Position numbers and translations under genes: made by a program. From Oscillospiraceae bacterium (GTDB taxonomy: Bacteria > Bacillota_A > Clostridia > Oscillospirales > Ruminococcaceae): DNA of 17,037 bases. The notes under the pieces were generated by a model. It was given only the letters and a program-made list of their open reading frames with translations. It ran no database searches and was not told where the DNA came from. Shown here piece by piece: positions 1 to 7,590 of the stretch. The number at the start of each line of letters is the position of its first letter. Position 1 is the first letter of the stretch. The stretch is from positions 1-17,037 of the forward strand of contig JAGAJA010000105.1 of the NCBI GenBank assembly GCA_017829075.1. Reading direction: 5' to 3'.

Positions 1-46
1 AACGGTTTTCAAGACCGCCTCGTTATGACCGCTTCGATACCTCTCC
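1..46 (-). tRNA. tRNA-Ser(UGA), 3' part cut by window edge
   Basis: The reverse complement of these bases starts GGAGAGG and continues with a D-arm and a CTTGAAA anticodon loop in a GCGGT/ACCGT stem, giving anticodon TGA (serine). Only the 5' part (acceptor strand, D-arm, anticodon arm) is inside the window; the long variable arm and T-arm lie beyond base 1. It starts 8 bases after the 3' end of tRNA-Thr, so the two are probably cut from one transcript made from the promoter at 169-197. Confidence 0.9.
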
Positions 47-54
47 AAAAAAAA

Positions 55-130
55 TGGAGCTGCTAATCGGAGTCGAACCGATGACCTCATCCTTACCAAG
101 GATGTGCTCTACCAACTGAGCCATAGCAGC
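55..130 (-). tRNA. tRNA-Thr(GGU)
   Basis: The reverse complement folds as a full cloverleaf of 76 nt: acceptor GCTGCTA paired with TAGCAGC, D-arm GCTCAGTTGGTAGAGC, anticodon stem CATCC/GGATG with loop TTGGTAA (anticodon GGT, threonine), T-arm ATCGG-TTCGACT-CCGAT. The 3' CCA is encoded (bases 55-57). It is the first gene of a tRNA-Thr/tRNA-Ser transcript. Confidence 0.96.
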
Positions 131-168
131 ATCTCATTTTTTTGCGTCATCTCTCTGACGACTATATT

Positions 169-197
169 ATTATATCACGTTAAATCTGATTTGTCAA
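169..197 (-). promoter_or_regulatory. Promoter of tRNA-Thr/tRNA-Ser
   Basis: On the minus strand there is a perfect TTGACA (192-197) and a perfect TATAAT (169-174) separated by 17 bases, with a TG one base upstream of the -10 (extended -10). Predicted start is near 162. The leader contains a short CGTCA/TGACG hairpin (145-160) before the tRNA. The block is nearly the same as the tRNA-fMet promoter at 11871-11899. Confidence 0.9.
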
Positions 198-284
198 TAC
201 CTTTTTCAAAAAAAATTGTATTTTTCAAAAAAGAGAAGAAACAGTGAGAAAATCGCCGAAATTTGGAAAAATATAGTCGGTGTA

Positions 285-2978
285 TCAAGAAAATACCCTG
301 TCGGTTGTCAGTCGCTTCAGCCTTTCCATAAGCACCTCCCGGTCAGCCGGCTTTGCAATGAAGTCCGCAGCGCCTGCTCTGAAACAGCGCACCTGCGTAT
401 CACGGTCGTTGTCAGAGGTAAATACCACCACTGGGATCCAACGCAGCCGCTCATCGGATTTCAAGGCTTTCAGCACGGCGCAGCCGTCCATTCCTCCGAG
501 ATTAAGGTCGAGCAGGATAACCTCCGGAAGCTTGTATCTAAGCTGCTCCAGAGCCTCCTCACCGGACGGAACAGCAGTGATCCCGCCGAAGCTTTCCTTG
601 AGCATACGTTCCACAAGACACCTGTACATGATGTCATCGTCAACATAAAGCACACGTCCGCTGTCCTCGGCCGAAGCGCCCTGCTTTGCTGTTCCTAAAG
701 CAGCGCGGATCTTCTCCATGAGGGCGTTGTATTCTTCAAGTACCCGTAAGGTGTTGGCGGAGATGTAATCAACATCGTGGTTCTTTGCCGCTGTTTCAAG
801 TCCGAGGGCTTCGTCTGAAAGGGCAAATGCGCCGATAGTCCGGGAACCGCTTTTCAGCGCGTGGACTTGTATGCGGTAGTTGTCAATGTCATTCGCTTCG
901 AAATATTGTCTGATAAGCTCTGTCTTGTCTTCCTCAAGATAAGTCCCGATAATTTCCAGATACAGCTCATCGTTGTCGCAGCAGTATTGCAGCGCTGCTG
1001 AAGTGTTCAGGAACTCCGAAAGTCTGGCTACCACATTAGGTTCGTTATTCTGAACCGCCGGCGCGAAGTTTGCCATAGGCTGGATCAATCTCTCCGGCAG
1101 GTATTTGCGCACCGTTTCCCATAACTGGCTGCCGGAAACCGGCTTGGACAGATAATCGTCAAATCCCGCATTGAGATAGGAGCTTTTCTCGCCGGAAACT
1201 GCATTCGCTGTTATTACGATTATCGGAACATTGGGGCAGAGATTTTGCTTTTTTATGGTTTTCAGCGTTTCCATTCCGTCCATTACCGGCATCATGTGGT
1301 CAAGCATGATAAGGTCATAGCTGTTCCGGTTTATCAGCTCCAGCGCTTCAACGCCGTTTACCGCTGTGTCAATGCGTATTTTCGTGTCCCTGAGGCTGCC
1401 CTTGTACAGCTCCAGATTGGTGCTGTTGTCGTCAACCGCAAGAATTCTTGCATTCGGGGCGGTAAATCCGGGGCTGCGGCGGGTCTTTTCAGCCGATTCT
1501 GTGAGCGCGCTGACATCTCCCAGCGGGGCAGGGTCGATTATCCCTTGCTTCAGCTCGAAGCTCATTGTAGTTCCGGTTCCGTATTCGCTGCTTACCTCAA
1601 GGGAGCTTCCCATCATTGACAGAAGCCGCGTCACTATTGTAAGTCCAAGACCGATGCCCTGAATATTCTGGTTGCGCTTTTTTTCCATACGCAGGAAGCT
1701 GGAGGAGATACGCGCGATATCCTCCTCTTTCATGCCGATACCTGTATCCCGTACTTTTGCGCACAGCCAGCCGGAATTATCGTCCTCAGCCTTCCAGCTT
1801 ACCGATATTTCAACATGACCGGAATCGGTAAATTTCACCGAATTGGACAAAAGATTGTTAAATATTCTGGTTATCCGGACGCTGTCGCCGGCGAGCGCAC
1901 GGGGAATTTCCGGGTCAAAGCTTATGCGCAGCTCTATGTCCTTTTTGTCCGCATAATATCTTCCGCAGGTGGTGATATCCGACAGCATTGACGCGGTGGA
2001 ATACTTTGTTTCTTCGATATGAAAGCTTCCGGTTTCCATTTCGGTGTAGTCCATCATATCGCTTATCATTGCGAGAAGAGCCTTTCCGGCGCTCTGGATA
2101 TTGGTGGAATACTGGGTGATATCGGGATCCTCTGTTTCCCTCAGTACCATTTCGTTATATCCGAGTATAGCGTTGATAGGCGTGCGCACTTCATGGGACA
2201 TTGTGCTAAGGAAGTCTGTCTTTGCCTGACTTGCGCTCTGGGCAACTGCCATTGCTTCTTCGGCTTCATCTCGTGTGGTGCGCAGCTCGTTCATTGTACG
2301 GTTAAGAGCCTGATAGTCCGGGGTTTCCAGCGCAAACATAAGCAGCATAAGACCGATGGCAACCGTGAACAGAATAAACAGCAAATTCGGATATATGAGC
2401 TGTATAGCAGGCCCTGACAGCAGAACTAAAATATACAAAATGATCGAGATACGCTGCGATGTCTTGAATCTGGGGAAGTTAAGCAGCATCATGCCGCAGG
2501 TAACGAAGATCTCCGCCAGCGGGACAAAATGAACCATCATATACAGCGGCCCGTGAACATATCCGGTTTCGTCAAAACTGAATACTACTCCTGTGAAAAT
2601 GTTCACAAATAATATGATAACGCAAAGTAGTGCAATGACCGCCGAGATTTTCGGTATGATATGGTGTTTGATTTCGCCGAACGTAGCGCAGGTGCAGTAT
2701 AGCACGAACTGTAATTCAAGCAAAACGTCTGCGCAGAAATACAGTGTGTTAAGCGCAATATTGAACCAGATAGGAACAAGATCCGCAAAGCTTATAGTCA
2801 CCGCCGTTACTACGTCGAGAATTACGGCAAACAAAAGGATAAGCGCCAGCCGTTTGAAATACTTGTTGCTGGGAGAGTCGGAGGTGTACTGGAGCCTGAG
2901 GTAAATGTTAAGAACGATCAGAAACGCAGCAGCCGCGATCTCAAAATCAATGTTATACAGCAGCATATTATTCTCCAT
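285..2978 (-). CDS. Hybrid sensor histidine kinase with REC-HPt-REC C-terminus
   Basis: A membrane-bound hybrid sensor kinase of about 898 residues. Residues 1-220 carry about seven hydrophobic segments (roughly 11-30, 43-66, 72-98, 112-132, 147-168, 177-217). A coiled linker (225-255) leads to the HisKA dimerisation domain with phospho-acceptor H263 in MSHEVRTPIN. The ATPase domain has an N-box around N375-N380, a G1 box DTGIGM at 412 and a G2 box GIGLG at 442. Receiver 1 (about 511-630) has D517/D518, phospho-acceptor D561, T591 and K613. An HPt domain has H707 in HALKS. Receiver 2 (about 775-895) has D781/D782, D825, T855 and K877. All catalytic residues look intact, so it could run a complete His-Asp-His-Asp relay alone. 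The ATG at 2978 overlaps the stop of the upstream receiver gene by one base (TGATG); a GTG at 2981 is an alternative start. Last gene of the operon; I see no clear terminator between its stop and the tRNA promoter. The signal sensed is unknown. Confidence 0.93.
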   Translation of the reverse strand: MENNMLLYNIDFEIAAAAFLIVLNIYLRLQYTSDSPSNKYFKRLALILLFAVILDVVTAVTISFADLVPIWFNIALNTLYFCADVLLELQFVLYCTCATFGEIKHHIIPKISAVIALLCVIILFVNIFTGVVFSFDETGYVHGPLYMMVHFVPLAEIFVTCGMMLLNFPRFKTSQRISIILYILVLLSGPAIQLIYPNLLFILFTVAIGLMLLMFALETPDYQALNRTMNELRTTRDEAEEAMAVAQSASQAKTDFLSTMSHEVRTPINAILGYNEMVLRETEDPDITQYSTNIQSAGKALLAMISDMMDYTEMETGSFHIEETKYSTASMLSDITTCGRYYADKKDIELRISFDPEIPRALAGDSVRITRIFNNLLSNSVKFTDSGHVEISVSWKAEDDNSGWLCAKVRDTGIGMKEEDIARISSSFLRMEKKRNQNIQGIGLGLTIVTRLLSMMGSSLEVSSEYGTGTTMSFELKQGIIDPAPLGDVSALTESAEKTRRSPGFTAPNARILAVDDNSTNLELYKGSLRDTKIRIDTAVNGVEALELINRNSYDLIMLDHMMPVMDGMETLKTIKKQNLCPNVPIIVITANAVSGEKSSYLNAGFDDYLSKPVSGSQLWETVRKYLPERLIQPMANFAPAVQNNEPNVVARLSEFLNTSAALQYCCDNDELYLEIIGTYLEEDKTELIRQYFEANDIDNYRIQVHALKSGSRTIGAFALSDEALGLETAAKNHDVDYISANTLRVLEEYNALMEKIRAALGTAKQGASAEDSGRVLYVDDDIMYRCLVERMLKESFGGITAVPSGEEALEQLRYKLPEVILLDLNLGGMDGCAVLKALKSDERLRWIPVVVFTSDNDRDTQVRCFRAGAADFIAKPADREVLMERLKRLTTDRVFS

Positions 2979-3370
2979 CACTTTTTTCTGGAACTGCTCT
3001 CCAGAAGCGCTGCGACCTTGTCGGCAAGCTCTTTTGGAACAAACGGCTTTCTGAGATAGGAGGTAACACCCAGCCGGATAGCCTCACGGACTGTGTCCTC
3101 AGTCGCAGACGCTGTGAGGAACATAACCGGAATTTTCATCAGTTTTTCAGACTGGCGGATACTGGAAAGGGTGTTGAAGCCGTTGAGCATAGGCATTTCG
3201 ATGTCCAGCATTATCAAGTCCACAGGAGGGTTTGAGTCGTTGCGCAGATATTCAAGGCAGCGCTTCCCGGACTCCGCCGTCACAACATCGTAATTGTTCT
3301 TCTGGAGAATGAACTCACACATTTTTATGGTTATCTTGTCATCGTCAACGACCATAATTCTCTTTTTCAT
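2978..3370 (-). CDS. Stand-alone response regulator receiver (CheY-like)
   Basis: A 130-residue protein that is a receiver domain and nothing more. It has the acidic pair D10/D11, phospho-acceptor D56 in LIMLDIEMP, T86 (FLTAS) and K108 followed by Pro (RKP), so it should accept phosphoryl groups. There is no DNA-binding, GGDEF or other output domain. Its ATG overlaps the stop of the upstream kinase by one base (TGATG), and its own stop overlaps the downstream kinase ATG in the same way, so the three are translationally coupled. A GGGAG-type ribosome site lies within the end of the upstream gene. Its likely role is phosphate shuttle or sink between the two kinases, or an effector by protein-protein contact, like CheY or Spo0F. 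No homologue can be named from the sequence alone. Confidence 0.93.
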   Translation of the reverse strand: MKKRIMVVDDDKITIKMCEFILQKNNYDVVTAESGKRCLEYLRNDSNPPVDLIMLDIEMPMLNGFNTLSSIRQSEKLMKIPVMFLTASATEDTVREAIRLGVTSYLRKPFVPKELADKVAALLESSSRKK

Positions 3371-5634
3371 CAGTATTTCTCTCCCTCGGTCTTATTATTG
3401 TGCAGATAATCTCTGACAGTATTGTCAAGGCTCTGGCAGCAGCCGATAAAGCTGCTGTGTCTTGCGCGGATAAAGGCTATTTCGCCGGATTTTGCCTGCC
3501 GCTCCATAAGCGCTGCGAATTCCGAAACTGAAACTGCGCCTACCGTGAGCGCGGCGCTTTTAAGCCCGCAGCACAGCCTTTCGTAGGTTTTCCAGTCCCC
3601 GGCGCGGAAAGCGCTGTCCAGTTGATCTGCTTTCGCTCTCATGTCAAGCATACCGAGGATCTTGTGATAGAATTCCTCGTCGCCGCAGCAATAGTCCGTT
3701 CCCATTGAAGTATCGAGCATCGGGGAAGTGCCTGTTTTGGTTTCGGAGAGGTTTTCTCCGGCGGCGCTTCCTTCGGGGGAGGTAATAAGCTCACCCGGCA
3801 GATACTCAAGCAGCATAAGCTCAAGCTGTTCACTCTGAACCGGCTTGGACAGGTAATCCGCAAAGCCTAGCTCGGTGTATTTTTCCTTTGCGCCTACCAT
3901 TGCGTTGGCGGTCAGCGCAATAACCGGAGTGTTGCTGTTTGGAAGATCAGGAATTTGACGCATATTCTCAAGGGTCTGTATTCCGTCCATTTCCGGCATC
4001 AGGTGATCCATGAAAATAATGTCGTACCTGTTCTTGCTTACCAGCCCCAGACATTCGAGACCACTGTATGCGGAGTCAACGCGTACCTTCGTATTTTTCA
4101 GAAGCCCTTTCATTACATCTATGTTGAGCTTAACATCGTCCACAACAAGAATTCTTGCCCCCGGAGCCTGAAAGCGCTCGCGGTATTCCTTTTTTTGTTC
4201 GGTGGAAGGGCGGCGGTTTACGACAAATTCTCCCGCCGGCTGTTCGAATACGACGTCCTGTGGGATATCCACCCAGAATTCAGAGCCTTTTCCGAGGGTG
4301 CTGTGAACTCCTATACTGCCTCCCATTAAATCGGTAAGCCGTCTTGTGATGTTCAGACCAAGTCCGGTTCCTTCAATATTCCTGTTATGTAGCTCGTCCA
4401 GGCGGTTGAACGCCTTGAATAGATTTTTCTGGTTTTCGGGGGAAATGCCCATTCCGGTGTCACGGACGCTTATCTTCAGCGTTATCTGATGCTCGCTGGT
4501 GCGCTCAAAGCCGAGGGAAAGAGTAACGGTTCCGGCGGAGGTGTATTTTACCGCATTTGTCAGCAGATTGAGAATTATCTGCCGGATACGGATTTCGTCA
4601 CCAAGCAGCCTTGACGGAAGCTCCGGATCGTTTCTTATCTCAAGCAGCAGGTTCTTTTTCTCAGCGCGCATGATTATAAGATTGTAGCAGTCGCTCATAA
4701 GCTGATGGATACTATACTCCACCGGGAGTATCTCCAGATTGCCGGAGTCGATCTTTGAGAAGTCCAGTACATCGTTTATCAGCGAAAGCAGTGACTGACC
4801 CGCGGACTGGATATTTGACGCATAGCACAGGATAGCTTCATCGGCGCTCTCTCTGAGGATCATTTCGTCCATTCCGAGCACAGCGTTGATCGGGGTGCGT
4901 ATCTCATGGGACATACTTACCAGAAACGAGGTCTTGGCTTCGTTGGACTGATCGGCTATCTTCATTGCCTCAAGAAGCTGCTTTTCCTGCGATTCCATTT
5001 TGTTTTGCTGCTGCTCAAAGACGTGTCCCTGATATTTGATCGTAATTCCAACGATGAGCGGAACGACGATTATTGCCTGAATCATATCCAGCGCCACAAT
5101 AACGGTCAGATCATCTGTTTCCGGCATGACGATAAGTTCCGGGAAGAATATCTGCACCGCGAAGCAGCAGATCGCCGACAGCAGATCCAGACTGAAAATG
5201 ATATAGCAGCCCTTTCCGTCGAGAATGAGCCACGGAAAGATCAGACCGAATGCGATCCAGAGCGGCATTGCGCTGTAAATTCCGCCGTTAAAGACGAACA
5301 TAAGCGGAAAGAGTATAAGGTCTATTACAATGCTGACGAGATAGGAAGCTGCTGTTTTATTTTTCCTGATAACAGATATGTAGAAGGTTACAAATGCTGT
5401 GACAGTTGTGAGCAGGGATATCAGATTTCCGACAAGACTGATATTCAGCGCAAAGGAGAATATTATGGATACAGAGCTTCCCACAAGAGCAACTGCAAGC
5501 AGCATATTCTGGAGCTTGTGTTTTATATCGAAATCGTCATTCAGCAGTAGGTTTTTCAGAAAGTGAATGATGCTGGTTTTCTTCAAAGGGACACCACGCC
5601 TTTCAATTGCCATTTCTGACAGCTTATTATACAT
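3370..5634 (-). CDS. Hybrid sensor histidine kinase with REC and His-less HPt-like domain
   Basis: A membrane hybrid kinase of up to 754 residues. About six hydrophobic segments (41-62, 67-86, 95-115, 120-138, 143-165, 176-198) are followed by a coiled linker. HisKA carries H243 in MSHEIRTPIN. The ATPase domain has an N-box at N356-N360, DTGMG at 392 and GTGLG at 422. The receiver (about 494-612) has D499/D500, D543, T575 and K597. The C-terminal 110 residues align with the HPt of the neighbouring kinase (CCGLKSAALTVGA against VHALKSGSRTIGA), but Cys689 sits where the phospho-His should be, so this HPt cannot relay phosphate in the normal way. First gene of the operon. The start is uncertain: the promoter at 5640-5668 puts the transcript start at about base 5633, on this ATG. 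Translation could be leaderless, or begin at ATG 5613 or TTG 5586 (an AAAGG lies 12 bases before the latter). Confidence 0.92.
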   Translation of the reverse strand: MYNKLSEMAIERRGVPLKKTSIIHFLKNLLLNDDFDIKHKLQNMLLAVALVGSSVSIIFSFALNISLVGNLISLLTTVTAFVTFYISVIRKNKTAASYLVSIVIDLILFPLMFVFNGGIYSAMPLWIAFGLIFPWLILDGKGCYIIFSLDLLSAICCFAVQIFFPELIVMPETDDLTVIVALDMIQAIIVVPLIVGITIKYQGHVFEQQQNKMESQEKQLLEAMKIADQSNEAKTSFLVSMSHEIRTPINAVLGMDEMILRESADEAILCYASNIQSAGQSLLSLINDVLDFSKIDSGNLEILPVEYSIHQLMSDCYNLIIMRAEKKNLLLEIRNDPELPSRLLGDEIRIRQIILNLLTNAVKYTSAGTVTLSLGFERTSEHQITLKISVRDTGMGISPENQKNLFKAFNRLDELHNRNIEGTGLGLNITRRLTDLMGGSIGVHSTLGKGSEFWVDIPQDVVFEQPAGEFVVNRRPSTEQKKEYRERFQAPGARILVVDDVKLNIDVMKGLLKNTKVRVDSAYSGLECLGLVSKNRYDIIFMDHLMPEMDGIQTLENMRQIPDLPNSNTPVIALTANAMVGAKEKYTELGFADYLSKPVQSEQLELMLLEYLPGELITSPEGSAAGENLSETKTGTSPMLDTSMGTDYCCGDEEFYHKILGMLDMRAKADQLDSAFRAGDWKTYERLCCGLKSAALTVGAVSVSEFAALMERQAKSGEIAFIRARHSSFIGCCQSLDNTVRDYLHNNKTEGEKY

Positions 5635-5639
5635 TTTAT

Positions 5640-5668
5640 ATTATAACATATATCGCAATTAATTTCAA
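5640..5668 (-). promoter_or_regulatory. Promoter of the kinase-receiver-kinase operon
   Basis: Minus-strand TTGAAA (5663-5668), 17-base spacer, TATAAT (5640-5645), with TG one base upstream of the -10 (extended -10). The predicted start is about 5633, which coincides with the first ATG of the kinase ORF. Confidence 0.75.
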
Positions 5669-5707
5669 TATTTCTACAATTTTTTTGTAAGAATTCGCAA
5701 GAAAACA

Positions 5708-5885
5708 GGTCGGATTTTGTAAGCCGCCCTTCAGGCTGTCGATAAACCCTCATCTTCGTCGTCACGCCGCATAACGGCAGGCACAAAGCCTAGCCGTTAT
5801 GCGGGTTCCTAGAATCTGAGGGCTTCTCGCCACCCTGAAAAGGTACTTTTTTGCCGGTCTAAGGGCGGATTTTGTAATCCGCCCT
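5708..5885. repeat. Copy 1 of a 121-bp structured dispersed repeat, flanked by two related hairpins
   Basis: The core at 5731-5851 is the same as 8953-9073 apart from two substitutions. It folds strongly: an outer stem CAGGCTGTCGA (from 5732) with TCGCCACCCTG, a middle stem CCCTCA/TGAGGG, and an inner stem CCGCATAACGGC/GCCGTTATGCGG extended by AGGC/GCCT. It ends in AAAAGGTACTTTTT. On the left is an imperfect hairpin (5708-5729) and on the right a perfect one (5863-5884, GGGCGGATT/AATCCGCCC); both share the loop region GATTTTGTAA. No coding potential is visible. The element sits between the end of the MATE gene and the promoter of the kinase operon. Confidence 0.85.
5863..5884 (-). terminator. 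Hairpin after the MATE gene, possible terminator
   Basis: A 9-bp perfect stem GGGCGGATT/AATCCGCCC with a 4-base loop, 11 bases after the MATE stop codon. On the minus strand the hairpin is followed by TTAGACC, a poor U-tract, so its strength as an intrinsic terminator is doubtful. It is also the right-hand flank of the structured repeat. Confidence 0.45.
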
Positions 5886-5895
5886 GAGTTTGTAT

Positions 5896-7278
5896 TCATG
5901 ATGTAATTTGCAGCTTCTTCATTTTCTTCTGAAGTCGGTGTCGGCAGATGAAGAAGCAGATTACATGCGCCGCCACGGTTATCACCCACGAAACCGGGTA
6001 TGACAAATATACCGTGTCCGGAGTATGGAACTGCTCAATCTGGAAAACAGTCCCAAGCCACACCAGCCTCAGACCGCAGGCACCCAGCAGCGACACGATC
6101 ATCGGAGTGATAGAATATCCCATTCCGCGCAGGGAGCCGACCATTACGTCCATAATGCCGCACAGGAAATACGTCCCGCAGACATACATCATTCTGCGCA
6201 GGCCGGCATTGATAGAGGCTTCGCCGGAGGTGTAAATGCTGAGCAGCGGACGACCTACCGTCATACAGATACCCAGCCCCAGCACAGCCCAGACTGTGAC
6301 AACGCACAATAGCCCGGAAAGCAGTATCTTGTTTATTCTTTCGTATTTTCCGGCGCCGAGGTTCTGGCTGGTGAAGGAAAGGGTAGACTGGTAGCAGGAA
6401 TTCATTGCCATATAGACAAAGCCCTCGATGCTTGCCGCCGCTGAATTCCCCGCGATGACCGCCTCTCCGAAAAGGTTTATCGAGGACTGTATCACCACGT
6501 TGGACAGGGAGAAAACAGTGCCCTGAAAACCCGCGGGAAGTCCTATTTTCATTATCAGGAAAAGCTTATCCTTGTGAATTCTCAGCTTCCGGAGGTTCAG
6601 CCGAAGCCCGGTGTCCTCTTTCTCTTTCATCAGGCAGCGAATGATCAGCGCAGCGGAGACGCACTGCGAAAGCGAAGTCGCAAGACCAACTCCCGCGGCG
6701 CTCATATTGAGCAGGATAACGAATATCAGATCAAGACCAACGTTTGCAACACCGGCGATGATGAGATAGATGAGCGGACGGCGGGTATCTCCGGCAGCGC
6801 GGAGCAATGCGTTGCCGAAGTTATAAATCATCATGAACGGCATACCGCAGAAGTATATCCTCAGATAGTCGGAAGCCATTCCGATAATGCTTTCCGGAGT
6901 CTGCATCAGCCGGAGCATCTGTTCCGCAAAGCAAAGCCCTACCACCATGAGCAGCAGTCCGCTGATAACGCTCAGGAGCATTGCCGTGTGGACAGTTTTC
7001 TTCAGCTCTGTGATGTTTTTCGCTCCGCAGTATCTCGCGGCGGCAACGTTTGCGCCTATGGAAAGCCCGATAAACAGGTTTGTCATTAGATTGATAAGCG
7101 CAGTATTTGAGCCGACCGCCGCAAGCGCGTTGTCGCCTGCGAATTTACCGACGACGATGATATCCGTTGCGTTGAAAAGAAGCTGAAACAGCCCGGAAAA
7201 CATTATCGGCAGTGTGAATACTATCATCTTGCGGAGGATAGGCCCGCTGCACATATCCATAAATTTAGCAGATCTCAT
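5896..7278 (-). CDS. MATE family efflux transporter
   Basis: A 460-residue polytopic membrane protein. The N-terminus (LPIMFSGLFQLLFNATDIIVVGKFAG...ALAAVGSN) is typical of the bacterial MATE family: a first helix with an N-A-T-D turn, then G-x-F-x-G. About twelve hydrophobic segments in two six-helix halves are present, and the length is usual. Such proteins export drugs or metabolites using a Na+ or H+ gradient; the substrate cannot be read from sequence. The start ATG at 7278 has an AGGAAG ribosome site 6 bases upstream, inside the 15-base gap after the DUF1653 gene, so the two are very likely co-transcribed. Last gene of the rlmI operon. Confidence 0.95.
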   Translation of the reverse strand: MRSAKFMDMCSGPILRKMIVFTLPIMFSGLFQLLFNATDIIVVGKFAGDNALAAVGSNTALINLMTNLFIGLSIGANVAAARYCGAKNITELKKTVHTAMLLSVISGLLLMVVGLCFAEQMLRLMQTPESIIGMASDYLRIYFCGMPFMMIYNFGNALLRAAGDTRRPLIYLIIAGVANVGLDLIFVILLNMSAAGVGLATSLSQCVSAALIIRCLMKEKEDTGLRLNLRKLRIHKDKLFLIMKIGLPAGFQGTVFSLSNVVIQSSINLFGEAVIAGNSAAASIEGFVYMAMNSCYQSTLSFTSQNLGAGKYERINKILLSGLLCVVTVWAVLGLGICMTVGRPLLSIYTSGEASINAGLRRMMYVCGTYFLCGIMDVMVGSLRGMGYSITPMIVSLLGACGLRLVWLGTVFQIEQFHTPDTVYLSYPVSWVITVAAHVICFFICRHRLQKKMKKLQITS

Positions 7279-7293
7279 TGTATGCTTCCTGAA

Positions 7294-7566
7294 TCAGTCC
7301 AGCGGTTCAAAGCGGAATTTCTGCTTTGCCTCCGGGTATTTTGCCTTGTCTGTTTCCGAGAGGAACATTTCTAGCGGGCGAGCGTAAATTCCGAATTCGC
7401 CGTACAGCGCCCGGTATATCACAAGGCGCTCTTTGGTTTCAGTGTGCTCCGCAATGCCGATTATTTCATAGAGATATTTTGAGGAATTGCTGCGCTCCTG
7501 CTCTGAGAGCAATCCGCGCTTGAAGTGCCGGACTATTCTTCCGGGGATAAGTTCTTTTTCTGTCAT
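7294..7566 (-). CDS. DUF1653 domain protein
   Basis: A 90-residue soluble protein that matches DUF1653 over almost its whole length: G-R-I-V-R-H-F-K-R near the start, [14 protein letters not shown] in the middle, then YRALYG...YARPLEMF and [14 protein letters not shown] at the end. Proteins of this family are small, widespread in bacteria and of unknown function. The gene lies 24 bases after the methyltransferase gene, with a good AAAGGAG ribosome site 10 bases before the ATG, and 15 bases before the MATE gene, so it is the middle gene of an operon. Confidence 0.93.
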   Translation of the reverse strand: MTEKELIPGRIVRHFKRGLLSEQERSNSSKYLYEIIGIAEHTETKERLVIYRALYGEFGIYARPLEMFLSETDKAKYPEAKQKFRFEPLD

Positions 7567-7590
7567 GTGTTTCCGCTCTCCTTTTAGTCG

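Noticed and set aside
190..284. Intrinsic terminator after the 898-residue kinase gene
   Set aside because: The stretch has many T runs on the minus strand but no stable GC stem before them.
4906..5550. 214-codon open frame on the plus strand
   Set aside because: Antisense to the membrane part of the kinase gene; composition (many Arg, His, Cys) is typical of a shadow frame.
5762..5989. 75-codon minus-strand frame across the structured repeat
   Set aside because: Made of the repeat arms and the end of the MATE gene in another frame; the repeat has no shared ORF function between copies.
6574..7089. 171-codon open frame on the plus strand
   Set aside because: Antisense to the MATE gene; no recognisable domain and charged, low-hydrophobic shadow composition.
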